The notes: generated by a model from the sequence alone, not told the origin. A DNA stretch of 36,065 nucleotides from Desertivirga xinjiangensis (GCF_024436435.1 NZ_JAFMZP010000016.1:1-36065), one strand, 5' to 3'; shown: positions 15,560-25,021, counted from the first letter of the stretch. Translations and numbers: made by a program.

Positions 15560-17359
15560 GTTTATATCAAAATACGAAAGGAGTGCCTCGGTTTGCTTGT
15601 TGTTGATCACCAGTCTGAGTTCTTCCTCTTTAGCCTCCCGGATTTTTTTTACTGATTTGAAATATTTTAAAAGCTTCTCAGCCGATGTTTTTCCAATGCC
15701 TGGTATCCTTTCCAGTTCAGTAACAAGTGTTCCTTTGTCGCGCTTCTGGCGGTGGAAAGTAATCCCGAAGCGATGTGCTTCGTCTCTAAGTTGCTGAATG
15801 ATCTTAAGAGACTCAGATTTTTTATCCAGATATAAGGGGTACTGATCTCCCGGGTAAAAGATCTCTTCAAGTTTTTTGGCTATACCGATCACTGTGAGCT
15901 GATGTTCAATACCCAGAAGTTTCAGGCTTTTCAACGCCGCGGAAAGCTGGCCTTTTCCACCGTCGATCACCACCAACTGCGGAAGGGGAGTTCCTTCCTC
16001 GAGCATTCTGCGGTAGCGTCTGTAAACGGCTTCTTCCATGGTGGCAAAGTCGTTAGGGCCTTCTACGGTTTTTACATTAAAATGCCTGTAATCTTTTTTT
16101 GAGGGGCGGGCATCTTTGAATACCACAATGGCAGAAACAGGGTATTTTCCATGAAAATTTGAATTGTCAAAACATTCAATATGCTTTGGTAACTGGTTAA
16201 GTCGAAGATCCTTCATCATCTGGTTAAGGAGCCTTTCAGTCCGTAGATCCGGATTTAACTTTTCATACTGCTCCAGTTTTTCGCGCTTGAAGAACATCAC
16301 ATTCTTTTGCGACAGTTCAAGGAGTTTCTTCTTTTCCCCAAGTTTAGGTACCGTAAACCTGATGCGCTGATCTTCAAGCTCAATCGGGAAAGGGACTACG
16401 ATTTCCCTGGAGTGGCTGTCGAACCTGGTTCTGAACTCAGAGATGGCAATGGACAATAATTCTTCGTCGGTTTCATCCAGCCGCTTTTTGATTTCCAGGG
16501 TTTGAGTCTGGGTAACAGTACCATTCATCACTTTAAGGAAGTTTACAAAAGCATGCTTTTCATCGGATGCGATACTGAAAACATCCACATCAGATATAGA
16601 AGAGTTTACTATCGTTGATTTACTTTGGTATTTTTCCAGGAGGTCGTATTGTCGCTTCAAGCGGTGTGCTAGTTCGAAGTCGAGATTTGCCGCTGCTGCC
16701 TCAAGCGCTGCTTTTACTTTCCTTATAACTACACTCGTCTTTCCGCTGAGTATGTTCTTTATATCATCGATGCTCTGATTATAGTCTTCTTCTGACTGGA
16801 AGGCCTGGCATGGTCCTTTGCAATTGCCAATTTGATATTCCAGACATACCCTGAACTTGCCGGCAGCGACATTATCTGTAGTAAGCGGCAGATTACAGGT
16901 TCTTAACGGATAGATTTCTTTTACAAGGTCGAGGATGGTATGCATCATGCTTACAGAAGCGTACGGGCCGAGATATTTTGAACCGTCCTTTACGATCCTT
17001 CTCGTCCAGTAAATGCGAGGAAACCTTTCATTTTTGATTACAATCCAGGGATACGTCTTGTCGTCCTTAAGCATGACGTTGTACCGTGGCTGGTGTTTCT
17101 TTATCAGGCTGTTCTCGAGCAGCCAGGCATCGATCTCTGTATCAACAATGGTGAACGTAATATTAGCTATTTTGCTTACCAAGACCCTTGTCTTCGCGTT
17201 GATGCGGTAATTGTCTTTATTAAAATAGGAGGATACCCTGTTTTTAAGATTTTTGGCTTTACCAATATAAATGAGTTCGCCGGCGGCATCCCAATATTGA
17301 TACACACCAGGTTTAGGTGGTATCTTTTTTAAAGCTTCCTGATAATTAAATTTTTCCAT
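15536..17359 (-). CDS. uvrC: Excinuclease ABC subunit C
   Basis: The dual-incision nuclease of nucleotide excision repair, acting with UvrA and UvrB in the cytoplasm. It is 607 residues, full length. An N-terminal GIY-YIG domain is seen (GVYQYWDAAGELIYIGKAKN, residues about 18-37), then a Cys-rich part (CLEYQIGNCKGPC). The UVR motif (LDFELAHRLKRQYDLLEKY) follows. The RNase H-like UvrC nuclease domain has IECFDNSNFHG and LVVIDGGKGQL with catalytic Asp residues. A C-terminal helix-hairpin-helix pair is seen (ELERIPGIGKTSAEKLLKYF). It starts at ATG 17359. REP copy B separates it from the upstream PBP gene, and it converges on gldN with a shared terminator. Confidence 0.97.
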   Translation of the reverse strand: MEKFNYQEALKKIPPKPGVYQYWDAAGELIYIGKAKNLKNRVSSYFNKDNYRINAKTRVLVSKIANITFTIVDTEIDAWLLENSLIKKHQPRYNVMLKDDKTYPWIVIKNERFPRIYWTRRIVKDGSKYLGPYASVSMMHTILDLVKEIYPLRTCNLPLTTDNVAAGKFRVCLEYQIGNCKGPCQAFQSEEDYNQSIDDIKNILSGKTSVVIRKVKAALEAAAANLDFELAHRLKRQYDLLEKYQSKSTIVNSSISDVDVFSIASDEKHAFVNFLKVMNGTVTQTQTLEIKKRLDETDEELLSIAISEFRTRFDSHSREIVVPFPIELEDQRIRFTVPKLGEKKKLLELSQKNVMFFKREKLEQYEKLNPDLRTERLLNQMMKDLRLNQLPKHIECFDNSNFHGKYPVSAIVVFKDARPSKKDYRHFNVKTVEGPNDFATMEEAVYRRYRRMLEEGTPLPQLVVIDGGKGQLSAALKSLKLLGIEHQLTVIGIAKKLEEIFYPGDQYPLYLDKKSESLKIIQQLRDEAHRFGITFHRQKRDKGTLVTELERIPGIGKTSAEKLLKYFKSVKKIREAKEEELRLVINNKQTEALLSYFDINKKSPAEY

Positions 17360-17381
17360 TCACATGAATCTTCTTCTCTCA

Positions 17382-17456
17382 GGCACACGCGGCACGCGTG
17401 CGCCAGCAAGCGACAGTGCTGTCTAGGCGCTTTGCTAGCGCACGTGTGCTTTTTGG
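17382..17456. repeat. REP-like GC-rich palindrome, copy B
   Basis: The left arm 17382-17410 repeats the copy-A arm (6886-6913) almost exactly, including the GCACGCGTGC palindrome at 17392-17401. The right arm, about 17431-17450 (GCTAGCGCACGTGTGC), is its complement with about 7 nt deleted. Between them lies GACAGTGCTGTC, a perfect 12-bp palindrome. The element occupies most of the 107-bp gap between the penicillin-binding protein gene and uvrC. Confidence 0.7.
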
Positions 17457-17466
17457 CACTCCAAAA

Positions 17467-19749
17467 TCAGTGCGCCGGAGGCACAACAGGAGCAGGCGAT
17501 GCTACAGGCGTGGCGTTATTTGTTCCTGTAGAGTCGACAGGCGTTTTGGGAGCATAAGCATCACAATTGATAGTAATGTTTAAGCCACCTGGCGGCGGTT
17601 CAAAATCTTTTTTTGAATAGTGAAGCGTTGGATCGGCATACACTTTTTTCATATAAAGGGCAAAGACCGGTAAGGCCGAATTGGCTCCCTCGCCTTCATT
17701 CATATTGATAAAGTGTATCGCTCTGTCCTCTGCCCCAGTCCAAACACCGGTCACCAGGTCAGGCGTAATGCCTATGAACCATCCGTCGGAGTTATTTTGA
17801 GTTGTTCCTGTTTTACCACCAATTGGGTTTAACAAACGATATCTCGGGCCCCTTAAGCGCATACCGGTTCCGCTCTGTACAACCCCTTTAAGCATGTCGG
17901 TCATCACGTAAGCGGTCTGAGGATTTAATGCTTCAACCACTTTAGGCCGGCGTTCGTATAGTACATTGCCATTTTTATCTTCAATTCTTAAAAGGTAAAT
18001 AGGCTCAGTCCAAATTCCATGGTTAACAAACACCGAATATGCACCAACCATGTCATAGAGTGTGGCATCAAAGGATCCGAGACATATAGAAGGGTAGTTT
18101 GGAACATCGGTTGTAATTCCCATCTTTTTCGTAAGTGTAGCCACTGCTGTGGGGCCTACATGGTTCATCATCCGGGCTGTAATGTAATTTTCAGACTTTG
18201 CGAGAGCCTGTTTCAAAGTGATGTATCCAGGCATCGGATGATGAGCTCTCGGTGTCCATCCATCAATAGTAATAGGCTCATTAAGTTCTTTATAGCATGG
18301 GGAGTAACCTTCATTTATTGCTGCTGCATAAGTGAAGGGTTTGGCTGTAGATCCCACCTGCCTGGCGCCGATCTTGACCTGATCATATTTGAAATATTCA
18401 TAGTTTATGCCCCCCACCCAAGCACGCACGTATCCGGCGTTCGGGCCACCGGGTTCCATTGACATCAATGCATTTCTCAAAATGAGCTTGTAATATTTGA
18501 TCGAGTCGAGCGGAGTCATGGTTGTGTCAATGCCTTCTTTCTTCTTCCAGCTAAAGACGGTCATTTTTACGGGTTTTTTGAAACTATCAAGGATATCACC
18601 CTCTGTAAGTCCATCTTCTTTTAACTGCCGGTAGCGATCTGACCGTTTGATAGCTTGTTCCAAAACCAGTTCAGCCTCCTCAAATTTAAAAGGATTGCGG
18701 TTTCTCCATTGCCGGTTAAATTGTGTTTGAAGTGTTCTGATATATTCCTGTTGAGCTTGTTCAGCATAACGCTGCATCTTAGAATTGATGGTGGTGTAGA
18801 TTTTAAGCCCATCCCTGTCAAGATCGTAAGGAGTGCCGTCGGCCTTCACAATATTCTGTTCTTTAAATATTCCCTGGATCTCTTTCTTGAGTACACCACG
18901 GAAATAAGCTGCTGAGCCGTCGTTATGATCTCTTGGATTAAGTGACAGGACCAGTGGTTTGGCTTGAAGTTCTGCTTTTTCAGAGTCGCTTAGAAAGCTT
19001 TCTTTGTGCATATTGGCGAGGACTGTGTTCCTCCTGGCCAGTGCTCTTTCCGGATTCCGGACAGGAGAATACATAGTAGGTCCTTTAAGCATCCCCACTA
19101 ACATAGCTGCCTGTTCGGGCTCAAGCTTGTCCGGAGTTGTATTGAAGTACGTTCTTGAAGCTGCTTTTATGCCGAAACTATTGTAAGAGCCAAAGTCAAC
19201 AGTGTTAAGATACATAGTGACAATTTCTTCTTTTGTATAGTTGCGTTCCAGTTTAATCGCAATGATCCATTCCTGAAGTTTTTGAATAAAGCGCTTCAGG
19301 GGATTCCTGGAACGACCTTCTTCCTGAAAGAGGTTTAATGCCAGCTGTTGAGTGATGGTACTGGCTCCCTGTTTTTTTCCGATCAGGTTATAAAAGATGA
19401 TGGTAAATGTCCTCTTGAAATCGATGCCTGAATGGCCATAGAACCGGACATCCTCTGTGGCTATTAATGCATTAATAACGTTGGGAGAGATCTGATCATA
19501 CCGTACATTCGAGCGGTTCTGAATAAAGTAAGTTCCAAGTATCTCGCCATCATCTGAGATCACTTCTGATGCCAGGTTGCTTTTAGGGTTTTCGAGGTCT
19601 CTGAAGGAAGGAAGCTCTCCAAAAAGCCCGAGGCCAATACTGAAAAGAAGAATGATGCCAAAAGCGATACATCCCATAACAATTTTCCAAAAGGTAATAG
19701 TGTAACGGCTTACTTCGTCTTTTGTCAGAGTGGTTGTTTTACGTTGCAT
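17467..19749 (-). CDS. Class A penicillin-binding protein (PBP1A-like transglycosylase/transpeptidase)
   Basis: A bifunctional peptidoglycan synthase, 760 residues. There is one N-terminal membrane anchor (about 21-44). The GT51 glycosyltransferase domain has the catalytic ATEDVRFYGHSGID motif (Glu99) and QGASTITQQLALN. The transpeptidase domain has SxxK as STAK (Ser467-Lys470), SxN as SEN (519-521) and KTGT (646-649), all intact. A low-complexity Ala/Pro/Thr tail ends the protein. The gene lies 5 nt downstream of porW on the same strand, so they are co-transcribed. In E. coli terms it is mrcA-like, but the paralogue cannot be fixed from sequence alone. Confidence 0.95.
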   Translation of the reverse strand: MQRKTTTLTKDEVSRYTITFWKIVMGCIAFGIILLFSIGLGLFGELPSFRDLENPKSNLASEVISDDGEILGTYFIQNRSNVRYDQISPNVINALIATEDVRFYGHSGIDFKRTFTIIFYNLIGKKQGASTITQQLALNLFQEEGRSRNPLKRFIQKLQEWIIAIKLERNYTKEEIVTMYLNTVDFGSYNSFGIKAASRTYFNTTPDKLEPEQAAMLVGMLKGPTMYSPVRNPERALARRNTVLANMHKESFLSDSEKAELQAKPLVLSLNPRDHNDGSAAYFRGVLKKEIQGIFKEQNIVKADGTPYDLDRDGLKIYTTINSKMQRYAEQAQQEYIRTLQTQFNRQWRNRNPFKFEEAELVLEQAIKRSDRYRQLKEDGLTEGDILDSFKKPVKMTVFSWKKKEGIDTTMTPLDSIKYYKLILRNALMSMEPGGPNAGYVRAWVGGINYEYFKYDQVKIGARQVGSTAKPFTYAAAINEGYSPCYKELNEPITIDGWTPRAHHPMPGYITLKQALAKSENYITARMMNHVGPTAVATLTKKMGITTDVPNYPSICLGSFDATLYDMVGAYSVFVNHGIWTEPIYLLRIEDKNGNVLYERRPKVVEALNPQTAYVMTDMLKGVVQSGTGMRLRGPRYRLLNPIGGKTGTTQNNSDGWFIGITPDLVTGVWTGAEDRAIHFINMNEGEGANSALPVFALYMKKVYADPTLHYSKKDFEPPPGGLNITINCDAYAPKTPVDSTGTNNATPVASPAPVVPPAH

Positions 19750-19754
19750 ATTAT

Positions 19755-22709
19755 CTATCGGCTATTCTTATAAAATTCGAGGTACGCATTTATTTGCGTG
19801 CTATTTGTTAGGTTATCCAGTTCCTGTTTAACGATCACAAAAGTATTGTATTTTTCTGCAGGTACTTTCATGATATCCTTAATTAAAGCCAATAGGCCTC
19901 TTTCATAGTACTTTGCAGAATCATAGTTGTCAAACGGGCCGATAAAAATTAGTTGATTTTCGTTGTTCACCTCTTTTAACTGGTGTTTAATCGATGTTCC
20001 TGAAAATCTGGTCCGGTTAAATTGTCCAATACCGAAACGGGATGAGTTTAAGTTAGCTGCAGGATCCTGTACATTAATAACGAAATAGTATTCGCCTACC
20101 GGTGGGAGATCAAAAAGCGGCTTAGGCTTAGGAGTATCCACCTGTGGCTGAGCTACAGGTGCCGGAGTTGGTTGTACTTCTTCCGGCTTAACAGAGGGTT
20201 GGGGCACTGGCTGAGCCGTACTATTATTATCTACAGTATTTTGGGGACTTGGTTGCCCGGTTGATTCTCCAGGTAGGGGTTGTTGTACTGCTGGTTGATT
20301 AACATCAGGGTCGGGCACTGGCCGGGCAGGAACACTTCTTTCGGGAACAGGGCTTTTGGAGGCATCCTGCACCTGCTTTTGAACTGGCTGTGTGACAGGT
20401 TTCCTGGCATCATCGGTCTGCCTTGCAGCGTTTTGATTGTTTTGTGCAATAACAACTGGTTCCGGTTCAGTCAATAGTAATTCAAAAGGGTTATGCTCGG
20501 TAAGCGCTGTTGGTCTGTCTTCGAATAGAGACCTGTTGGTATTAATATAGCTGAGGTGTTGTTGAACCAAAGGCGTAATTAATTTGTCGGCAGGAAAATC
20601 GGAAACGATCTTTTGAAGGCCGCTTTCAAATGGAGGCAACTTTTGAGTATGTCCCACTGCCAGGGCATTTAGGTATGCAAGTTGAGGTGATAATACATTA
20701 ATCCCATATTTAGATTCGATTGATTGAACCCCTTGTATTACCTGTGAATACTTCTTTTCAGTATAGAGATCATAGATCTCATTATATGCATTATTTAAGG
20801 CTGCTTCTTTTTCATTGCTCTTTCTGCTATAATCAGGATCTACGATCACCCTGGCAAAAGGAGATTCCGGGTAGCCGCTTAAGATGAGATTTTTATACTT
20901 TTCAGACTTTTGCTCATCCAAGCCTGAATACAGTCTGTAAAGATTGTAATAAACGGATAGCTTATAAGAACTCTCAGGTGCGCGACTGAGGAGTTCTTCA
21001 AAAGCGTTTATTGCCTCAGTTCTATCTTTTAGCTCGTCCCTGTAGAAACTGGCAATATCATAGTAAGAATCAGCTATACGCTGATTAGATGCCTGTAATG
21101 CACTATCGGTTAGCGGAATGTTATTCCGGTAACTGTTTTCAAGAACCTCGGGAGTCAATATTCCGGTTGACGAGCCCATATTCCCATTTGTGGGGGTGCC
21201 TGCATTATCAGCCACGCTGGTTAATGCTTCGGAGGCTGTTTTGCCGCTTCTTCTCCAGTTGTCTTCAAGCGTTCGGTTTCCCCAGCGGCGTTTGAAATCA
21301 GATAGTCCCTGACTAATAGCTGTTGTGTTGTTGAAATAAAATTTACCTTCTGTTGTGCCGCCTAATGTGCCAGGGTTATCAATCGCGGCGATCATGCTTT
21401 CAGGAGCTGAATTGTTTTGGCTTAGTTGCTGTGTTTTTTCAAGCTGTTCCCTGACGAGAGCTCCAATACGAAGGTTTCTTTCCTCTTCAGAGAGACGGGC
21501 GAGAATCTGCAGGGTATCTTCCCTTCCAATGATGCGGTAACGATTTGCAAGCAGTTCAAGGTTATTGCCTTTTCTGCTGATAATGTCGTATCCCGGAAAA
21601 GACGGTGAGAGGGTACTTAAAGTACTGTCATAATAGGCTTTTGCTGCTACATAATCGCCATTCTTGAAATATATGTCGGCAATTCTCAAGTAGGAAAGCC
21701 CCTTTTGATTCTGATTGTTTGTGCTGAGCCGAATTGCAGTGTTGTAGCTTTCTATAGCTGAGTGATTTTCATTTCGGTCCAGGTATGCATCCCCGATGCG
21801 GTAATAGATCTGGTCGACAAAATTCTTATTCTTTTCGTCCTTTAGAAGTGATCTGAGACGGGCTATTATATCAATGTTTTCTCCACTGCTGGCATCTTCA
21901 ATGCTTATCCGGTTTAAACCTGCATTAAAAGCCATATCAAAAGGGGCATTGCTTTTTACGACAGCTGTATAGTTTTGATAGGCTTCTTTATATTGTTTGT
22001 TGCGTTCCTGCAACTGAGCCAAAACAAAGGTCCACCGGATACGGTTCCTTTTACTGCCTTTAGCATGAATGGCCTTTTCGAGGGTATCAATTGCCTCAAG
22101 CTCTTTACCCATTTTTATCAGATACTGAGCGGTGGTTGCATACAGGTCCGCAGCTGTTCGCTTTGTTTTTTTCGTATCATTAAGGTGCTTAAAAGCAGTA
22201 TCCAGGGAAGCACCGGCCTCCTGGTAATTGTCAAGTTGTAAGATTGACCTGGCCTGAAAGATACTGGATTTTTGGCGCAGTAATTTTGAATCAGGGTAGG
22301 AGTTGAAAACATAGGTAAAGAACTCCGCGGCAGTAAAAAAACGGGCTTTGTAGTAATTGGCTTGTGCAATCAGAAAATAAGCATCGTCTACATAGGAGCT
22401 ATATAACTTATCATCAATTATACTTTTGGCTTTTTGCTGAACTGAATCAAGGTTCCCTGAAATAGATTGGGCTGCAGTTTCGGTGGGTTCTTTATATACA
22501 GATAACAGCTGGCCGTAATCTTCAGGATAAGCTGCATCCAGATCTCGGATGCTTTCTTCTAATAATATATTGGCGTTGTACAGGATGTTATATCTGGAGG
22601 TGAGGTTCTGCATACCCCGACTGGTGGCAGTATCTCTTGAAGTACCACAGCCAGTGCTTAGCACAATAATTGATATTAAAACGAAAAATGGTAAATGACA
22701 GAATTTCAA
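19755..22709 (-). CDS. porW: T9SS/gliding lipoprotein PorW/SprE-like, TPR-rich
   Basis: A large outer-membrane lipoprotein needed for type IX secretion, thought to couple the ring to the translocon. Start choice: TTG 22709 gives MKFCHLPFF...LSTGC, a textbook lipoprotein signal with lipidated Cys21; an in-frame TTG at 22739 would add ten residues. No ATG lies nearby. The conserved start of the mature region (NLTSRYNILYNANILLEES) is typical of SprE/PorW. Many tetratricopeptide-like helical repeats run to about residue 760. A long Pro/Gln/Val-rich linker (about 775-880) follows, then a small C-terminal SPOR-like beta-alpha domain (YYFVINVQDPAAN...FIGPFDNYDSAKYY). It is operonic with the PBP gene and divergent from the atp operon. 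Confidence 0.85.
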   Translation of the reverse strand: MKFCHLPFFVLISIIVLSTGCGTSRDTATSRGMQNLTSRYNILYNANILLEESIRDLDAAYPEDYGQLLSVYKEPTETAAQSISGNLDSVQQKAKSIIDDKLYSSYVDDAYFLIAQANYYKARFFTAAEFFTYVFNSYPDSKLLRQKSSIFQARSILQLDNYQEAGASLDTAFKHLNDTKKTKRTAADLYATTAQYLIKMGKELEAIDTLEKAIHAKGSKRNRIRWTFVLAQLQERNKQYKEAYQNYTAVVKSNAPFDMAFNAGLNRISIEDASSGENIDIIARLRSLLKDEKNKNFVDQIYYRIGDAYLDRNENHSAIESYNTAIRLSTNNQNQKGLSYLRIADIYFKNGDYVAAKAYYDSTLSTLSPSFPGYDIISRKGNNLELLANRYRIIGREDTLQILARLSEEERNLRIGALVREQLEKTQQLSQNNSAPESMIAAIDNPGTLGGTTEGKFYFNNTTAISQGLSDFKRRWGNRTLEDNWRRSGKTASEALTSVADNAGTPTNGNMGSSTGILTPEVLENSYRNNIPLTDSALQASNQRIADSYYDIASFYRDELKDRTEAINAFEELLSRAPESSYKLSVYYNLYRLYSGLDEQKSEKYKNLILSGYPESPFARVIVDPDYSRKSNEKEAALNNAYNEIYDLYTEKKYSQVIQGVQSIESKYGINVLSPQLAYLNALAVGHTQKLPPFESGLQKIVSDFPADKLITPLVQQHLSYINTNRSLFEDRPTALTEHNPFELLLTEPEPVVIAQNNQNAARQTDDARKPVTQPVQKQVQDASKSPVPERSVPARPVPDPDVNQPAVQQPLPGESTGQPSPQNTVDNNSTAQPVPQPSVKPEEVQPTPAPVAQPQVDTPKPKPLFDLPPVGEYYFVINVQDPAANLNSSRFGIGQFNRTRFSGTSIKHQLKEVNNENQLIFIGPFDNYDSAKYYERGLLALIKDIMKVPAEKYNTFVIVKQELDNLTNSTQINAYLEFYKNSR

Positions 22710-22896
22710 ACCGATCGGAATTTCAATAAATAAATACAAAAATCTTCAGAATTACAATTTACCTGATGCAGCCATAATATGCCCAAACCGGACGCGCCCA
22801 TATTTGTTTCGTAATTGTTCCATCGTATTGGTTTCTTCTGACAAATTTGTGGATAAATATACTGTTTATGCGAATATGTAGGAAGAGCTTAATACT

Positions 22897-22904
22897 TACT
22901 TTTG
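22897..22904 (+). promoter_or_regulatory. -7 promoter element for the ATP synthase operon
   Basis: TACTTTTG matches the Bacteroidetes -7 consensus TAnnTTTG exactly. No perfect TTTG lies 19 nt upstream. Transcription would start near 22910, right at the first in-frame ATG of the atpZ/I-like gene, so either that mRNA is leaderless or the real start is the ATG at 22934. Confidence 0.5.
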
Positions 22905-22909
22905 TATAA

Positions 22910-23152
22910 ATGAAACAGTTGGATGATGAGGATATGCTCAAAAAAAGGAAGAGGGACGTGAGTACGTACGCTAAATATTCTGCTATGGGTTTTCAGATGT
23001 TTGGCATTATCTGTGCTTTCACTTATGCCGGCTATCGCCTGGACAGTTCAAGGCAGATGGATACTCCCCTTTTTACAGCCTTTTTTAGTTTGCTGGGTGT
23101 GTTTATTTCCTTGTACCTGGTTATTCGATCAATTAAAAAGCTTGAGCCTTGA
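22910..23152 (+). CDS. AtpZ/AtpI-family small membrane protein
   Basis: An 80-residue protein with two transmembrane helices (about 28-43, FQMFGIICAFTYAGYRL, and 54-72). A basic N-terminus (KKRKRD) precedes the YAKYSAMGFQMF motif that I recognise from AtpZ/AtpI-like proteins. These sit at the head of bacterial ATP synthase operons and help assemble the c-ring or handle Mg2+. Candidate starts are ATG 22910 and ATG 22934; the promoter position favours a leaderless mRNA or the second. The stop TGA overlaps the next gene's TTG by 4 nt. It is the first gene of the atp operon. Confidence 0.75.
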   Translation: MKQLDDEDMLKKRKRDVSTYAKYSAMGFQMFGIICAFTYAGYRLDSSRQMDTPLFTAFFSLLGVFISLYLVIRSIKKLEP

Positions 23153-23538
23153 GTATTATTAAATTTACAGGGCTCTTTACGGTTTTTACCCTGCTGATTG
23201 GTTTGGTGTTTTATGGAATTGAAATATCAGATGTCAAAGATGTTGTTTTGATTCCTAAATTCTGGGTAGTGTTCGGGTTTTTGTTTTTTTTGACAGTAAT
23301 TGCTTATGCTGTTTCATGGTTTGGTCTTAAAAAAGGGGGCGAGAGCTCAGCGTTTGTGCTGATGGGGGCTATAACTATCAAGCTACTTTTGAGTATGGCC
23401 TTCGTTTTAGTTTACCTGTTGAAAATCAGCGTAAAAGACACATTTTTTGCGATTCAATTTTTTTCTTTATATTTCTTGTTTACGTCCTTTGAAGTTTATG
23501 CACTGTTATGTAACTTGCGCCACCAAAACAAAACGTAA
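23149..23538 (+). CDS. Small four-helix membrane protein, ATP synthase I-like
   Basis: A 129-residue hydrophobic protein with about four transmembrane helices (approximately 7-24, 37-58, 68-88, 97-121). It starts with a TTG inside the overlap TTGA with the upstream stop and ends 14 nt before the atpB ATG, so it is tightly embedded in the operon. Size, topology and position fit the second small membrane subunit (AtpI-type) that precedes AtpB, but I cannot point to a diagnostic motif. An assembly role for the Fo sector is inference from position. Confidence 0.65.
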   Translation: MSIIKFTGLFTVFTLLIGLVFYGIEISDVKDVVLIPKFWVVFGFLFFLTVIAYAVSWFGLKKGGESSAFVLMGAITIKLLLSMAFVLVYLLKISVKDTFFAIQFFSLYFLFTSFEVYALLCNLRHQNKT

Positions 23539-23552
23539 AAAACTCGCAATAA

Positions 23553-24698
23553 ATGTCCTTAACCCACATTTTGAACTCGAAAAAAATTAGATTCAGTGCT
23601 GTTTTCGCTCTTTTTTTGATGTTTGTTAACTTTCAAACGGTTTTAAGAGCTCAAACTGAATCTACTCACGACCACTCTGTTGATACGATTCTTGAAGTTT
23701 CGCAAAGTAACGCAGCAGCTGAGCATACTGATCATCCTGCAGTAGAGCATGGGGAAGAAAAGTTTGATCCCACTAAAGTGATCATGGAGCATATTGCCGA
23801 TTCTCATTCATGGCATCTATGGGGTCATACATCACTTGGTCTTCCGGTTATTTTATATACAGATAAAGGAATTGAAATGTTTTCTTCATCAGAGTTTCAT
23901 CATGGTGAAGAGTCTTACGAAGGTAAATATTATACCTACAGACTGATCGAGGATAAGATCTTCGCGGTAGATTCGACAAACAATATTGATAAGGAAGCTT
24001 CTTCCCATGTTTATGACTTTTCAATCACCAAAAATATTCTGGCGATCTGGATCTCTATTTTGTTGCTGGTTCTAATCTTTTCATCTGTTTCAAGCTCCTA
24101 TAGAAAAAGAGAGGGAAAGGCGCCGAAAGGCTTGCAATCCTTTATTGAGCCAATAATCCTTTTTGTACGTGATGAAATTGCGCGCCCAAATATTGGGTAT
24201 AAGTACGCGAAGTTTATGCCGTTGTTACTGACCATGTTCTTCTTTATATGGATTAATAACCTTCTTGGTCTTATCCCTATTTTTCCGGGGGGAGCGAATG
24301 TTACTGGAAATATTTTTATGACCTTCGTGTTGTCGTTTATAACGTTATTGGTTGTGAACTTAAATGGTAACAAATATTACTGGAAGCATATTTTAATGCC
24401 TGATGTGCCATGGTGGTTATATCCTATTATGATCCCTGTAGAGATCATTGGTGTTATTTCAAAGCCATTCGCACTAATGATTCGTTTGTATGCGAATATA
24501 TCCGCAGGTCACATTATTGTGCTGAGTCTGATCTCGTTGATATTTATTTTTAAGTCGGTAGCACTGGCTCCGGTTTCAGTTGCATTCGTGCTGTTCATGG
24601 ATGTGCTTGAATTGCTGGTTGCCTTTCTTCAGGCTTTCATCTTTACGATGCTTACTGCCCTTTTTATAGGAACTGCGGTAGACGAGCATCATCATTAA
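23553..24698 (+). CDS. atpB: ATP synthase Fo subunit a
   Basis: The stator half-channel subunit of F1Fo ATP synthase in the inner membrane. At 381 residues it is much longer than E. coli AtpB (271) because of an N-terminal signal-like helix (about 15-33, ending RAQ) and a His/Glu-rich extracytoplasmic segment (about 34-150). The usual five-helix core follows. It contains the essential Arg in ALMIRLYANISAGHI and the conserved last-helix motif DVLELLVAFLQAF. The long N-terminus is a feature I associate with Bacteroidota AtpB. It is followed by atpE after 38 nt. The C-terminus ends DEHHH. Confidence 0.95.
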   Translation: MSLTHILNSKKIRFSAVFALFLMFVNFQTVLRAQTESTHDHSVDTILEVSQSNAAAEHTDHPAVEHGEEKFDPTKVIMEHIADSHSWHLWGHTSLGLPVILYTDKGIEMFSSSEFHHGEESYEGKYYTYRLIEDKIFAVDSTNNIDKEASSHVYDFSITKNILAIWISILLLVLIFSSVSSSYRKREGKAPKGLQSFIEPIILFVRDEIARPNIGYKYAKFMPLLLTMFFFIWINNLLGLIPIFPGGANVTGNIFMTFVLSFITLLVVNLNGNKYYWKHILMPDVPWWLYPIMIPVEIIGVISKPFALMIRLYANISAGHIIVLSLISLIFIFKSVALAPVSVAFVLFMDVLELLVAFLQAFIFTMLTALFIGTAVDEHHH

Positions 24699-24724
24699 TT
24701 ATAAACTATTTTTAAATTACATAA

Positions 24725-24949
<225 letters not shown>

Positions 24950-24972
24950 TTCTATCCTGCCTAACAGCTGAG

Positions 24973-25021
24973 AATTAAAAGAGCCGTGATTCAACGGTTG
25001 GTTGTTTGCGGCTCTTTAATT
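24973..25021 (+). terminator. Hairpin between atpE and atpF (attenuator or stabiliser)
   Basis: AATTAAAAGAGCCG (24973-24986) pairs with CGGCTCTTTAATT (25009-25021) with one bulged A, making a stem of about 13 bp around a 22-nt loop that can itself fold (CAAC/GTTG). A short T-run lies within the right arm. A smaller hairpin, TCATCA/TGATGA, follows at 25033-25048. It sits inside the operon, so partial termination or 3' protection of atpE mRNA is more likely than full stop. Confidence 0.6.

Noticed and set aside
18019..18462. Plus-strand 147-residue frame within the PBP gene
   Set aside because: It is opposite the intact transpeptidase domain and its sequence has no plausible fold pattern.
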